Program-made: the position numbers and the translations under genes
Notes under the pieces: generated by a model
Told to the model about the DNA's origin: nothing
What the model saw: the letters and a program-made list of their open reading frames with translations, nothing else
The model's database searches: none
Shown: one piece after another, positions 8,066 through 17,234 of the stretch
How the letters are laid out: each line of letters starts with the position of its first letter
Position numbering within the stretch: position 1 is the first letter of the stretch
Source of the DNA: Nocardia sp. BMG111209
GTDB taxonomy: Bacteria; Actinomycetota; Actinomycetes; Mycobacteriales; Mycobacteriaceae
DNA: 64,000 bases
Reading direction: 5' to 3'
Assembly (NCBI RefSeq): GCF_000381925.1
Contig: NZ_KB907308.1
Location: 248,001 to 312,000, forward strand

Positions 8066-8872
8066 TTACCGCGTGCGGTCGGTGCGGGCCGGGGCGGACC
8101 GGTCGGCGGGGGTCAGGGTGGCGCGGGCCCAGTCCGCCACGGTCGGGGCCCAGGACGGGTCCAGGACCAGGTCGTTGTGGTGGCCGCCGGGGTAGGCGCG
8201 CCACTGCTTCGGGCCGGGCGCGGCCTCGTACAGGGCCCGGCCCATCCGGATCGGCAGCAGTTCGTCGGCGTCGCCGTGCATCACCAGGGTCGGCACGTGG
8301 ATGTCGCGGATCCGCTGGAGGCTCGGGAAGGCGTTGGGGATCAACGACTTCGGCAGGAAGGGATAAATCGACCGGGCGGCCTCGCGCAGTGTCGTGAAGG
8401 TCGACATGAGAATCATTGCGGCGGGCGGGAATTCGGTGGCGAGTTCGACGGCCACCGCGCCGCCGAGCGACTTGCCCAGGTACAGAACCCGTTCCGGGTC
8501 GAGGTGCGGGTAGGCGAGCAGGGCGGCGCGGGCCGCGCGGGCGTCGCGGTACAGGCCGTGTTCGCCGGGGCTGCCGGTGCTGCGGCCGTAACCGCGGTAG
8601 TCGAAGGTCAGCACGTCGAAACCGGCGGCGGACAGCAGGGCCAGGATCGGCGACCGGTCGCCGATGTTGCCGCCGTTGCCGTGGGCGTAGAGGATGTGGC
8701 CGATCGGGGTATCGGTGGTCGCGCGGACGAACCAGGCGTGCAGGCGCGCGCCGTCGCCGGTGGTGAGGGTCAGATCCTCGTGGGGCAGGCCGTAGCGTGC
8801 GGGGGTCAGCGTGATCCGCCGCTGCGGCTGGAAGGTCAGCGCATTCATGATCGGGCGGGCGGGATGGCGCAT
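8066..8872 (-). CDS. Alpha/beta hydrolase (BEM46-like)
   Basis: A 268-residue serine hydrolase. HILYAHGNGGNIGDRSP carries the oxyanion-hole HGN, followed by FDYRGYGRSTGSP, the nucleophile elbow GKSLGGAVA, a late acid in MHGDADELLP and the catalytic His in YPGGHHNDL. This arrangement matches the BEM46/ABHD13-like subfamily. There is no signal peptide. The start is uncertain: 8872 or an internal ATG at 8848, and neither has a good ribosome site. Substrate unknown. Confidence 0.85.
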   Translation of the reverse strand: MRHPARPIMNALTFQPQRRITLTPARYGLPHEDLTLTTGDGARLHAWFVRATTDTPIGHILYAHGNGGNIGDRSPILALLSAAGFDVLTFDYRGYGRSTGSPGEHGLYRDARAARAALLAYPHLDPERVLYLGKSLGGAVAVELATEFPPAAMILMSTFTTLREAARSIYPFLPKSLIPNAFPSLQRIRDIHVPTLVMHGDADELLPIRMGRALYEAAPGPKQWRAYPGGHHNDLVLDPSWAPTVADWARATLTPADRSAPARTDRTR

Positions 8873-8949
8873 ACCGTCATTGATACCCGTCCTCGGATCC
8901 GCTGCGGGCGGGACGTCACAGATTCGTCTCGCGGACTAGGCTGCCGGCC

Positions 8950-9501
8950 GTGCCGATCGTTGTGCCGCTGCGTTCCGTGGACGCCTTGCTGGGGCTGCTG
9001 GCCGACTGCGCCGACGCCTGGGATATGCCCGATCGCAGCGGTGATCCGGTGGATCTGCTCGATCACGACCGGCAGTGCGCCGAACTGCTGCGCCGTGCCC
9101 ATCCCGGCGACGAGCAGTTGCAGGTCGCGGGGCTGGTGCACGATATCGGGCATCGGCTGGTCCCGGGCGACGACGCCGGGCACGGGCGGCACGGTGCCGA
9201 GGCGGTGCGGCAGTTGCTGGGCCCGCGGGTCGCGCGGCTGGTCGAACTGCACATCCCGGCCAAACGGTATCTGGCCGCCGCGGATCCGGGGCACGACCTC
9301 TCCCCCGCCAGCCGGCGGACGCTGATCGCCCAGGGTGGGGCGATGAGCGCGGCGGAACGGGCCGCGTTCGCGGCGGATCCGGAGTTCGCGGCCGCGATCG
9401 CGCTGCGCCGCGCCGACGACGCGGGCAAGGTGGTCGGGCTCGCGGTCGCCCCGCTCGAGAGCTGGCGCGCGACCGTGACGCGGGTCGCGGGTCGGCACTG
9501 A
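8950..9501 (+). CDS. HD-domain protein (PhnZ-like fold)
   Basis: A 183-residue soluble protein with the metal-binding pattern of HD proteins: an early His, VAGLVHDIGHRL near residue 62, then HGRHGAEAVRQLLG and LHIPAKRYL. Spacing resembles the small HD hydrolase/oxygenase group that includes PhnZ and relatives, rather than cyclic-nucleotide or ppGpp enzymes. It starts with GTG 8950 and is divergent from the neighbouring hydrolase with a 77-bp gap, so a shared control region is possible. No phosphonate genes are nearby, so a PhnZ function is not claimed. Confidence 0.75.
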   Translation: MPIVVPLRSVDALLGLLADCADAWDMPDRSGDPVDLLDHDRQCAELLRRAHPGDEQLQVAGLVHDIGHRLVPGDDAGHGRHGAEAVRQLLGPRVARLVELHIPAKRYLAAADPGHDLSPASRRTLIAQGGAMSAAERAAFAADPEFAAAIALRRADDAGKVVGLAVAPLESWRATVTRVAGRH

Positions 9502-9553
9502 GCAGACGCGCGAACAGGCCGCCCGGACCCGGCCCGGACGGCCCGACGGAGGC

Positions 9554-9727
9554 TCAGAGCTTGTCGACCGGCGCCTTGTTCGAGCCCGAGACCGCCTTGT
9601 AGAGCAGGTACAGGCCGAACACGATCGCGCTGATCATGAGGATCGGGAACAGCGCCTTGATCAGCGCGCCGATCACGATCATCGCCACCCACACCAGTGC
9701 GACGATGCCGAGGATCTTCCAGAACAT
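9554..9727 (-). CDS. Small two-helix membrane protein
   Basis: A 57-residue protein with two hydrophobic segments (IVALVWVAMIVIGALI and ILMISAIVFGLYLLY) joined by a short Lys-containing turn, ending in a polar tail SGSNKAPVDKL. The ATG at 9727 has GGGAGGAAG just upstream, a strong ribosome site. No known family or function is recognised. It is convergent with the HD-domain gene, 52 bases away. Confidence 0.75.
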   Translation of the reverse strand: MFWKILGIVALVWVAMIVIGALIKALFPILMISAIVFGLYLLYKAVSGSNKAPVDKL

Positions 9728-9873
9728 GACACTTCCTCCCGAAGGTTTCGCAGATCGCCTTTCGTACGACCCGACCTCTCCACAGTGGCATGCGGATTCC
9801 GGAAAAGCACCGGTCGCGGGCCGAATTCCGGGTCCGTGCACGGGGAAATCAGGGAGAACCCTGATCCCGCGAG

Positions 9874-10653
9874 TCAGTCCCGCTCGACGAGTGCGTAGAC
9901 GCGCGCGGGGCTGCCGGTGCCGCCCACGATCGGCAGCGGGGCCACCACCAGCACCGCACCGGTGACCGGCAGCCGATCCAGGTTCTGCAACTGGGTCAGG
10001 CCGTACTTGTCCGCGCCGAGCAGGTGGTAGTGGACCGGGAACGGCGGTTCGAGGCCGCCGGCCTGTCCCGCATCGATGCCGACGGTCTCCACGCCGAAAC
10101 CGGTGATCGGCGAGGCGGCCAGCCACTGCGCCCCGGCCGCGGACACGCCGGGGGTGTGCGGGCCGTTCCCGTCGGCGTTCGCGAAGGCGACCGGATCCGC
10201 CGAACGGCTGCCCCAGCCGGTGCGGAACAGCAGCCAGCAGCCCGCGGGCAACGGACCGTGTTCGGCCACCCAGGCGTCCAGATGGGCCGGTTCCAGCAGG
10301 AAGTCGGCATCCGCGGCGGCCTGTGCGGTGAAGTCCGCGACCACCGCCGGGCCGATCAGCCGGGCGGGCGGAATCCGGTCCACGCTGAGCCCCTCGCGCC
10401 CGGACGCCCAGTGCACCGGCGCGTCCAGGTGGGTGCCGGTGTGCTCGCCGGTGTGGATGTTGTTCCAGCTCCAGAACGGACCGGCCGCGTCGAAATCGCT
10501 GACCTTCTCCAACGCCAGCGGGATCGTGTTGGCGAACGGCTCCGGCAGTTGCAGCACCGGGGTCTCGGGGCTCAGCGGGGCGGTGAGGTCGAGGATGTCG
10601 AGGCGGCCGGTGGACAGGGCCTCGACCAGGGCGGGGATAACGCTCACGAACAC
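9874..10653 (-). CDS. Cyclase/kynurenine formamidase-like hydrolase
   Basis: A 259-residue protein of the cyclase family (PF04199 type). The metal-binding signature HTGTHLDAPVHW is present near residue 70, with ILDLTAPLSPETPV at the N-terminus, as expected for manganese- or zinc-dependent amidohydrolases such as kynurenine formamidase. No tryptophan catabolism genes are close, so the substrate is open. Start GTG 10653 lies after a GA-rich ribosome site; GTG 10647 is an alternative. Confidence 0.85.
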   Translation of the reverse strand: MFVSVIPALVEALSTGRLDILDLTAPLSPETPVLQLPEPFANTIPLALEKVSDFDAAGPFWSWNNIHTGEHTGTHLDAPVHWASGREGLSVDRIPPARLIGPAVVADFTAQAAADADFLLEPAHLDAWVAEHGPLPAGCWLLFRTGWGSRSADPVAFANADGNGPHTPGVSAAGAQWLAASPITGFGVETVGIDAGQAGGLEPPFPVHYHLLGADKYGLTQLQNLDRLPVTGAVLVVAPLPIVGGTGSPARVYALVERD

Positions 10654-10746
10654 ACTCTCTCTGCGCGGGTGGACCCGGACGGCGGGACGGTTACGTGCGA
10701 GCGTATCGCGGCCGCACCGCCGGATCCGGGCGAATCACCCCGGCGC

Positions 10747-11205
10747 TCAGCCCTGTTCGGCGAGGTCCGCGAGGCGGTCCAGGGAGGCGTGCAGACGTTC
10801 GGCGGTGGTCGCGCGCGCGGTGGCGAACCGGTTCTCGTCGGTCAGTTCGGTCCAGTCGTAGGTGTGGGTCACGCGGGTCCGGCCGGCGTCCTGCGGGTCG
10901 AGTTCCCAGCGCCACAGATGGCCGGGCGGCCGCTGCCCCGGTTCCGAAGGGCGCCAGGCGATCCGGCGGGTCTCCTCGAATTCGACCACGTGATTCTCGC
11001 GGACGGATCCCTGCGTGAGGCTGGTCTCGAAGACCGCGCCCGCGGCGCGCACCCGCTGCCCGGCGGCCGCGTGGGCCAGGTTGTCGTTGCCGTCCCACTC
11101 GGGCTGCCGCGCCGGGTCGGCGATGAGTTCGAAGATGCGAGCCGCCGGGGCGGCGATCTCCCGGGTGGCGGTGACGACCCGGGGAATGTCGCTGTTCGCG
11201 TTCAT
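10747..11205 (-). CDS. SRPBCC (polyketide cyclase/START-like) protein
   Basis: A 152-residue single-domain protein of the SRPBCC superfamily. The opening VVTATREIAAPAARIFELIADPARQ is characteristic, followed by alternating beta strands with RRIAWRP and a late GRTRVTHTYDW. Members bind hydrophobic ligands in a deep pocket; the ligand is unknown here. It is divergent from the MFS exporter, so the MarR-type operator at 11255 could affect both. Confidence 0.85.
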   Translation of the reverse strand: MNANSDIPRVVTATREIAAPAARIFELIADPARQPEWDGNDNLAHAAAGQRVRAAGAVFETSLTQGSVRENHVVEFEETRRIAWRPSEPGQRPPGHLWRWELDPQDAGRTRVTHTYDWTELTDENRFATARATTAERLHASLDRLADLAEQG

Positions 11206-11254
11206 GACTCGATCACAGCACACGGTCCGGCGGATCCGGCGGCACCGGGGCATT

Positions 11255-11300
11255 TAGTTGCCTTACACAACTAGATTGATATAGTAGCTCTGAGCAACTA
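11255..11300 (+). promoter_or_regulatory. Promoter with MarR-type palindromic operator for the MFS exporter
   Basis: TAGTTG (11255-11260), 7 bases, CAACTA (11268-11273) form an exact inverted repeat, and a third half-site CAACTA lies at 11295-11300. A promoter-like pair TTGCCT (11258-11263) and TATAGT (11280-11285), 16 bases apart, overlaps it, so a bound repressor would block RNA polymerase. The exporter starts at 11323 and a MarR gene follows it. Confidence 0.7.
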
Positions 11301-11322
11301 ACTGCCGGAAAGCGAGGATACG

Positions 11323-12921
11323 GTGACCCAGCTGTCGGAAACCGATCGCGAGCAGGGCGGGACGACACCCGCACAGCCGCCGATGACTCATCGCCAGATC
11401 ATGGAGACCCTCACCGGCCTGCTGACCGGCATGTTCGTCGCCATCCTGTCCTCCACGATCGTCGCGAACGCGTTGCCGCGCATCATCGCCGACCTGCACG
11501 CCGGGCAGACCGCCTACAGCTGGGTGATCACCTCGACGCTGCTGGCGATGACGATCACCACGCCGATCTGGGGCAAACTGTCCGACCTCGTCGACAAGAA
11601 ACTGCTGGTCCAGCTCAGCCTGGTGATCTTCATGGTGGGCTCGCTGATCGCCGGATTGTCCGTCGGCGTCGGGCAATTGATCGCCGCGCGGGCGATCCAG
11701 GGCATCGGCGCGGGCGGTATCTCCGCCCTGACCCAGACCGTGCTCGCGGTGATGGTGTCGCCGCGCGAACGCGGCCGCTACTCCGGCTACAACGGCGGCG
11801 TGTACGCGCTGGGCACCGTGGTGGGCCCGCTCGTCGGCGGCGCCATCGTGGACACCTCCTGGCTGGGCTGGCGCTGGTGCTTCTTCATCGGCATCCCGGT
11901 CGCCGCGGTCGCGATGGTCGTCCTGCAACGGACCATGCATCTGCCGACCGTGAAGCGGCCGGTGACGATCGACTGGTTCGGCACCGCGCTGGTGACCGCC
12001 GCGACCTCGCTGCTGCTGGTCTGGGTCTCGTTCGCGGGTGACAAGTACGCGTGGCTGTCCTGGCAGACCGTCGTGATGGTCGGCGGGACACTGGTACTCA
12101 CGGCGGCGCTCGTGGTGGTCGAGTCCAGGGCGAGCGAGCCGGTGCTGCCGGTACGCCTGCTGCGCAGCCGCACGGTCGCCCTCGCCGTCGTCGCCTCGCT
12201 GCTGGTCGGCATCGCGATGTACCTCGGCACCACCTTCCTGAGCCAGTACTTCCAGCTCGCCCGGGGCGCGTCGCCGACCACGGCCGGGCTGGAGACCCTG
12301 CCGATGGTGCTGGGCCTGGCGCTGATGGCGATCGTCGGCGGCCGGATCATCACCGGCACCGGCCGGTGGAAGCCGATCCTGGTGGTGGGCAGCCTCGCCA
12401 CCCTGGCCGGCGTCGGGCTGCTGGGCACCGCGCGCAGCGACACCCCCTATTGGCTGCTCGCGCTGTACATGGTGCTGCTCGGGGCCGGGGTCGGTATGAC
12501 CATGCAGAATCTGGTGCTCGCCGTGCAGAATCAGGTGCGGATCCAGGATATGGGCGCGGCGAGCGCCCTGGTCTCGGTCATGCGCTCACTCGGCGGCGCG
12601 GTCGGCGTCGCCGCGCTCGGCGCCATCCTCGCGACCCGGATCTCCGGATACGTCGACAACGGCCTGGCCGCCCTCGGCACGCATGCCACCGCCTCCTCGC
12701 ACACCCTGCCGAAGCTCGCCGACCTACCGGGCCCGATCCGGGCGGTCGTGGAGGCCGCCTACGGGCACGGCATCGCCGACATCTTCCTGATCGACGCGCC
12801 GCTGGCCCTGATCACGCTGATCGCGGTGCTGCTCATCAAGGAGGTGCCGCTGCGTTCCTCGGCCCACGCGGCATCCGCCCCCACCGCGCCGCTCGCGGCG
12901 GATACGATCGCCTCGTCCTGA
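11323..12921 (+). CDS. DHA2-family (EmrB/QacA) drug:proton antiporter
   Basis: A 532-residue transporter with about 14 hydrophobic segments. Motif A-like GKLSDLVDKKLLVQ follows the second helix, and the central motif C region appears as GTVVGPLVGGAIVD. The long variable loop near residues 445-470 and the C-terminal hydrophobic helix fit the 14-TM DHA2 class, which exports drugs or metabolites by proton exchange. It starts at GTG 11323 and is followed 26 bases later by a MarR-family gene that probably controls both through the palindrome upstream. Substrate not predictable. Confidence 0.92.
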   Translation: MTQLSETDREQGGTTPAQPPMTHRQIMETLTGLLTGMFVAILSSTIVANALPRIIADLHAGQTAYSWVITSTLLAMTITTPIWGKLSDLVDKKLLVQLSLVIFMVGSLIAGLSVGVGQLIAARAIQGIGAGGISALTQTVLAVMVSPRERGRYSGYNGGVYALGTVVGPLVGGAIVDTSWLGWRWCFFIGIPVAAVAMVVLQRTMHLPTVKRPVTIDWFGTALVTAATSLLLVWVSFAGDKYAWLSWQTVVMVGGTLVLTAALVVVESRASEPVLPVRLLRSRTVALAVVASLLVGIAMYLGTTFLSQYFQLARGASPTTAGLETLPMVLGLALMAIVGGRIITGTGRWKPILVVGSLATLAGVGLLGTARSDTPYWLLALYMVLLGAGVGMTMQNLVLAVQNQVRIQDMGAASALVSVMRSLGGAVGVAALGAILATRISGYVDNGLAALGTHATASSHTLPKLADLPGPIRAVVEAAYGHGIADIFLIDAPLALITLIAVLLIKEVPLRSSAHAASAPTAPLAADTIASS

Positions 12922-12947
12922 CGGGCGACGCCGGAGGGCCACGCATC

Positions 12948-13421
12948 ATGACGACACGGGATGTGGACGCGATGAGCGACACGGTGGACGAGATCGAGCA
13001 GCAGTTGCTGGTGGCGCTGCGCCGCGTCCGCCGGGTCGCGCGGGAGGCCGCGGAGAAGGTGCATCCGGGCCTGGAGGCCGCCGCCTACGCGTTCCTGGTG
13101 CGCCTGGACGCGATCGGCCCCAGTCGGCCCAGCGATCTGGCCGCCTACTTCCACATCGGCAAGGCCACCGCGGGCCGCCAGCTCGCCGCCCTCGAACAAC
13201 TGGGCCTGGTGACCCGCCAACCGGATCCGGAGGACGGCCGCGCCCATCTGCTGGACCTCACCCCCGACGGCCGCCGCCGCCTGTCCGCCTGCCGCGCCGA
13301 CCGGCATCGCACGCTGCGCGAACGACTCTCGGGATGGTCCGAGGACGACCTCACCGTCCTCGCCGGGCTGCTGATCCGGCTGAACAACGACGACACCGAA
13401 CAGTCACTCCCCGGCCGGTGA
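12948..13421 (+). CDS. MarR-family transcriptional repressor
   Basis: A 157-residue winged-helix regulator. The DNA-binding part includes GPSRPSDLAAYFHIGKATAGRQLAALEQLGL and the wing PDPEDGRAHLLDLTPDG, both typical of MarR proteins. ATG 12948 follows GGAGGG; an internal ATG at 12972 is also possible. It is the second gene of an operon with the DHA2 exporter and most likely represses it through the TAGTTG-N7-CAACTA site. Its last 18 bases overlap the end of the convergent SnoaL-like gene. Confidence 0.9.
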   Translation: MTTRDVDAMSDTVDEIEQQLLVALRRVRRVAREAAEKVHPGLEAAAYAFLVRLDAIGPSRPSDLAAYFHIGKATAGRQLAALEQLGLVTRQPDPEDGRAHLLDLTPDGRRRLSACRADRHRTLRERLSGWSEDDLTVLAGLLIRLNNDDTEQSLPGR

Positions 13422-13853
13422 GGCGGCCGGCGCCGACATGATCGAGACGTCACCCTCCGACCACACGCCGATCAGGACCCGCTCCGCGATGAGCCACCCG
13501 GAACCGTTGCGGCGCAGCCGATCCCGGTACCGGCCGCCGGAGACGAACTGCCTGTCCCCGCTGAGGTGCCGGGCCTGGTAGTAACAGGTGTGGGTCGCCT
13601 CGTCACCGGCGACACCCACCACGTGGTTGGTGACGTAATGCTGTGTGGCATCGAACTTCTCGACGCTGCGCACGCGCGCGACGATGGCCTCGGGACCGAT
13701 CCGGCGCTCCCCACCGGCCCGGTACTCCCACACCGCGTCGTCGGTGTACAAGCGCGCGAACGATTCCCAGTCGCGGGTGTCCACGGCGGTGGCGTAGGCG
13801 ACGACGGTATCGATGATCGCGAGCCGGTCGGCGGGATCGGTCGGCGTGGTCAT
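13404..13853 (-). CDS. SnoaL-like NTF2-fold protein
   Basis: A 149-residue protein with the NTF2-like fold of SnoaL/limonene-epoxide-hydrolase-type proteins: DRLAIIDTVVAYATAVDTRDWESFARLYTDD at the start (given in parts: helix then LYTDDAVWEYR), followed by HYVTNHVVGVAGDEA and RYRDRLRRNGSGWLIAER. Such proteins can be cyclases, isomerases or non-catalytic binders. It is divergent from an HxlR regulator 79 bases away, the probable controller. Confidence 0.85.
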   Translation of the reverse strand: MTTPTDPADRLAIIDTVVAYATAVDTRDWESFARLYTDDAVWEYRAGGERRIGPEAIVARVRSVEKFDATQHYVTNHVVGVAGDEATHTCYYQARHLSGDRQFVSGGRYRDRLRRNGSGWLIAERVLIGVWSEGDVSIMSAPAASPAGE

Positions 13854-13932
13854 GGGTTCCTCCGGTGCGGCGGCGATGTGCTGTCGGGATCATGGTGGTG
13901 TCGGCGTCCTCGCAACGGAAGGAGGCACTTTC

Positions 13933-14307
13933 GTGTCACCCGGTCACATCGATGTAGCAGTCCTGGCAGGGCAGGCGTGCCCGGTCTCGGAGGTCCTCGA
14001 CCACGTGTCCGGGAAGTGGAGCATCGGCATCATCGCGGCGGCCGCACAGCGCCCGGTCCGGTTCGCGGAACTGGAACGCGCGCTCACCGGGATCAGCCGC
14101 CGGATGCTCACCCTGAAGCTGCGGCAACTCGAACGCGACGGCCTGCTGATCCGCACCGTGTACCCGACCGTCCCACCGCGAGTGGAGTACACCCTCACCG
14201 ATATGGCTCTGGAACTGCACGAGACCTTGCAAACCCTCAAGGGCTGGGCTGTGCGCCACCGCGATTCGGTCGCGGCCGCCCGGACGGCCTACGACGCCAA
14301 CCGCTAG
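13933..14307 (+). CDS. HxlR-family transcriptional regulator
   Basis: A 124-residue winged-helix protein with the family signature CPVSEVLDHVSGKWSIGII at about residues 16-34 and RFAELERALTGISRRMLT as recognition region, ending in the wing PTVPPRVEYTLTD. A single Cys near the N-terminus, as in redox-responsive members, is present. GTG 13933 follows AAGGAGG by 8 bases. Divergence from the SnoaL-like gene suggests it controls that gene and itself. Confidence 0.9.
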   Translation: MSPGHIDVAVLAGQACPVSEVLDHVSGKWSIGIIAAAAQRPVRFAELERALTGISRRMLTLKLRQLERDGLLIRTVYPTVPPRVEYTLTDMALELHETLQTLKGWAVRHRDSVAAARTAYDANR

Positions 14308-14382
14308 CGGGTACCCGCAACCGGGCGGTGGACCGTGGCGGGGACGGGCACGTTCGCCCGGCAGCGGATGCCGGGGGTCGGC

Positions 14383-15747
14383 TCAGCGGATCGGCGGGCG
14401 GTTCCGGTCGGCGAGTTCGGCGAGGGCGTGGGCCCAGCCGTCGAGGCGGTCGGCGGCGTCGCGGAGGTCGGTGAGGGCCCAGCCGAGGTGGTCGGGGATC
14501 GCGGGGTCGTGGGGGGCGGCCAGGATTCGGCCGGCGGCGGCTACCAGGAGTTCGTATTCGTCGACGCCGGAGTCGAGGCGGGCCACCACGACCGCTACTC
14601 GCGTGGTCAGGTCGGGGGTCGAATATGACTGTCCGACAAGGCCGATCGCCTGTTCCATGGCGGTGACGTCGGCGGCGAGCGCGTGCAGGGCGGCGGCGCC
14701 GGAACCGGCGGTCTCCAGGGTGTCGGTCAGATCGTCGGCGGGCAGGCGGCCGTGCCGGGCGATCTGGGTGCCGAGGGTGTGCAGGGCTCGTTCGGCCCGG
14801 ATCAGGCGGGAGATGGGTGCGCGTGCGGCGGATCGGACCGGCGGTAGTTTCGCGGGCACGAAGGCGGCCTGCGGCAACGGGTTTCGCTTCAACGCCAGAT
14901 AGCGGCGGGTGCTGACGGCCGCGCCGGTGACCAGTGCGGCGGCGCCACCCGCGACCACCACGACGGCCCAGGCCGGGGCCGAGAGGATCACCAGTCCGGC
15001 GGTGCCGAGGGCGGTGATGCCGGAGGCCGCACCGAGGCGCAGGGTGCGGCGCCGGAAACGGCGGCGGCGCCGGAGTTCCCGCTCGCGCGGGTCGGCCCAT
15101 TTACGCACGGCGTGCAATGCCTGCTCGCCGACCTCGCGGACCGTTTCGGACGCCTGCCGGGCCCGTTCGACCCGTTCCACCTCGATCCCCGACTGCGACA
15201 ACAACTCTCGCACCACACCCGGCATCGTCTGTCCTCGGGCCGCACCGCGTCCGGCTCCGGCGCGGGCACCACTCGCTCCAGCCATTCCGGCATTATCGGC
15301 CGGACCACCGACATTCGGCCGCCGGCCCGTCGAATCTGCCCGTCCACCTGCCGAATTCGTCCGAGTCCGCGCACCGGCCGAGCGCGGCGGGGTCGGATGC
15401 GCACCACCGCGCATCGGGTCGCCCGCCTCGGCACGCGCACCCGGCGGTACCGGCCCGCGCGCTCCGATGTGGCCGTCGGACACGTCGTCACGACCCTTGG
15501 GCGTCGCTCCGGCAGTGCGGCTTGTTCCGGGCTCGGCGTGGGCACGACCGGTAGCACGGCCGGGATCGGTACCTCCGCGATCCGCGAACGGCCCGGACGC
15601 AGCGCGGCCCGCGGATTGTGCGGGCCTGTCCGCGGTGCGATCGGCGGGATCGTTCGCGGCAGTGGGGGGAGGCGGCGCGGCGCCGAAGGTCCACCTGCCC
15701 GGGCGGGCGGGCGAGCGGGCGCCTCGATCCGGCGGCCTCCCCATCAC
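14383..15747 (-). CDS. pspM: Phage-shock envelope stress protein PspM (Rv2743c-like) with long disordered N-terminus
   Basis: The 454-residue reading has two parts. Residues 1-174 are Pro/Ala/Arg/Gly-rich and probably disordered. From residue 175 (ATG 15225) it looks like Rv2743c of M. tuberculosis: VRELLSQSGIEVERVERAR, a basic stretch, two membrane helices around residues 230-280 (ITALGTAGLVILSAPAWAVV), and a helical C-terminal domain. Position directly after pspA supports the call. Known family role: membrane partner of PspA in the mycobacterial Psp system. The 15747 start leaves only 22 bases after pspA; the 15225 start would give about 280 residues, near the usual length. Confidence 0.75.
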   Translation of the reverse strand: MMGRPPDRGARSPARPGRWTFGAAPPPPTAANDPADRTADRPAQSAGRAASGPFADRGGTDPGRATGRAHAEPGTSRTAGATPKGRDDVSDGHIGARGPVPPGARAEAGDPMRGGAHPTPPRSAGARTRTNSAGGRADSTGRRPNVGGPADNAGMAGASGARAGAGRGAARGQTMPGVVRELLSQSGIEVERVERARQASETVREVGEQALHAVRKWADPRERELRRRRRFRRRTLRLGAASGITALGTAGLVILSAPAWAVVVVAGGAAALVTGAAVSTRRYLALKRNPLPQAAFVPAKLPPVRSAARAPISRLIRAERALHTLGTQIARHGRLPADDLTDTLETAGSGAAALHALAADVTAMEQAIGLVGQSYSTPDLTTRVAVVVARLDSGVDEYELLVAAAGRILAAPHDPAIPDHLGWALTDLRDAADRLDGWAHALAELADRNRPPIR

Positions 15748-15769
15748 ATGGTCCTTCCGAGCAAGCTGT

Positions 15770-16585
15770 TTACTGCTGGGCGGCCTGGCCCTTGTCGAGC
15801 TGTGCGGCGGCCGGGTTCGGGATGGGCTGCGGGGCAGCGGTTCCGCCGGCCGGCAGCTGGTCGCCGCGCATGGAGGCGCGGATCTGCTCGAGGCGGGAGT
15901 GGCCGGCCATCTGCACGCTGGCCTGCTGCACCTCCATCATGCGGCCCTGCACCGTGTTCTGTGCCAGTTCGGCGGCGCCGAGCGCGTTGGCGTAGCGGCG
16001 CTCGATCTTCTCGCGCACGGCGTCCAGGCTCGGGGTGGTGCCCGGCGCGGACAGGGTGGAGTCCATCCGCTGCAGCGAGGCCGAGACCTGCTCCTGCATC
16101 TTCGCCTGCTCCAGCTGGGACAGCAGCTTGGTGCGCTCGGCGACCTTCTGCTGCAACAGCATGGCGTTCTGCTCGACGGCCTTCTTCGCCTGCGCGGCGG
16201 CCTGCAGCGACTGGTCGTGCAGAACCTTCAGATCCTCCACGGCCTGCTCGGCGGTGACCAGCTGCGCGGCGAACGCCTCGGCGGCGTTGGTGTACTGGAT
16301 CGCCTTGTCGCTGTCGCCGGCGGTGGTGGCCTGGTCGGCGAGCAGCACGGCCTGGCGCGCGTTGGCGTTGAGCTTCTCGACCTCGTCGAGCTGGCGGTTC
16401 AGCTTCATCTCCAGCTGCCGCTGGTTGCCGATCACCGAGGCCGCCTGCTGCGACAGGAGCTGATGCTGACGCTGAGCTTCCTCGATCGCCTGCTGAATCT
16501 GGACCTTCGGATCCGCGTGCTCCTCGATCTTCGAATCGAAGAGGGCCATGAGGTACTTCCAGGCCTTGACGAACGGATTAGCCAT
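15770..16585 (-). CDS. pspA: PspA/IM30 family envelope-stress protein (35-kDa antigen-like)
   Basis: A 271-residue coiled-coil protein starting [19 protein letters not shown], the amphipathic opening by which PspA proteins bind stressed membrane. Long heptad regions follow, with [18 protein letters not shown] near residue 28. The C-terminus ends in a Pro/Ala/Gln-rich tail ([12 protein letters not shown]). ATG 16585 is used; a longer reading upstream has no family similarity. Order clgR-pspA-pspM matches the M. tuberculosis Rv2745c-Rv2743c operon, in which ClgR activates pspA. Confidence 0.93.
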   Translation of the reverse strand: MANPFVKAWKYLMALFDSKIEEHADPKVQIQQAIEEAQRQHQLLSQQAASVIGNQRQLEMKLNRQLDEVEKLNANARQAVLLADQATTAGDSDKAIQYTNAAEAFAAQLVTAEQAVEDLKVLHDQSLQAAAQAKKAVEQNAMLLQQKVAERTKLLSQLEQAKMQEQVSASLQRMDSTLSAPGTTPSLDAVREKIERRYANALGAAELAQNTVQGRMMEVQQASVQMAGHSRLEQIRASMRGDQLPAGGTAAPQPIPNPAAAQLDKGQAAQQ

Positions 16586-16796
16586 CGGTTGATCCCGCCT
16601 CCATCTGACGCGCCGCACGTTTCCCGCGCGACTGTAGTGCGCGACCATCACGCACCCGTATATGTCCCTATCCTCCACCACGCGGGGCCCGATGCGGAGA
16701 AACCCGACCGTCACCGACGCTTACAGAGAAATCTAACTGCTTCCTGCGATCACGCCCAGGTTTGTCGATACCGATCACGTCGCATTCGGCTGGTTG

Positions 16797-17186
16797 TCAC
16801 TTGGCCTGCACCAGGACCAGCCGCTCCGCCTTGGGGGCCGGGATGACGATCCGGGTGTCGGCGGCCAGGTGTCCCACGGCGGCGGTGGCGGCTTCGGCGG
16901 GCACCGCGTCGGTGGCGGGTACCGGTACGGCGGCCGCCTCCCGGTCGATCGCATCGGCCCCGGCCATACTGGCGCTGACGTCGGACAACACCTCCGACAG
17001 CGGCAGGTCCAGCGCCTGGCAGATGGCGGCCAGCAGTTCGCTGGAGGCCTCCTTGCGGCCGCGCTCCACCTCCGACAGATATCCGAGGCTGACCCGCGCG
17101 GCGGTCGACACCTCTCGCAGAGTCCGTCCCTGGGCGACCCGAGCGCGCCGCAAACTATCCCCGATGGCCTCTCGCAGCAGCGTCAT
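16797..17186 (-). CDS. clgR: Transcriptional activator ClgR
   Basis: A 129-residue XRE-type regulator. The helix-turn-helix spans about residues 10-65 ([26 protein letters not shown]), nearly identical in style to mycobacterial and corynebacterial ClgR, activator of Clp protease genes and of the psp operon. The C-terminal part is Ala-rich and flexible. ATG 17186 has GAGGAG upstream. A SigE-like promoter lies 50-75 bases before it. Neighbours pspA and pspM follow on the same strand, after a 211-bp gap that may hold a further promoter. Confidence 0.93.
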   Translation of the reverse strand: MTLLREAIGDSLRRARVAQGRTLREVSTAARVSLGYLSEVERGRKEASSELLAAICQALDLPLSEVLSDVSASMAGADAIDREAAAVPVPATDAVPAEAATAAVGHLAADTRIVIPAPKAERLVLVQAK

Positions 17187-17234
17187 GTCGCTCTCCTCAC
17201 GTTCTCTGTCGCCGGACCGAGCTTCTGCTGTGAC

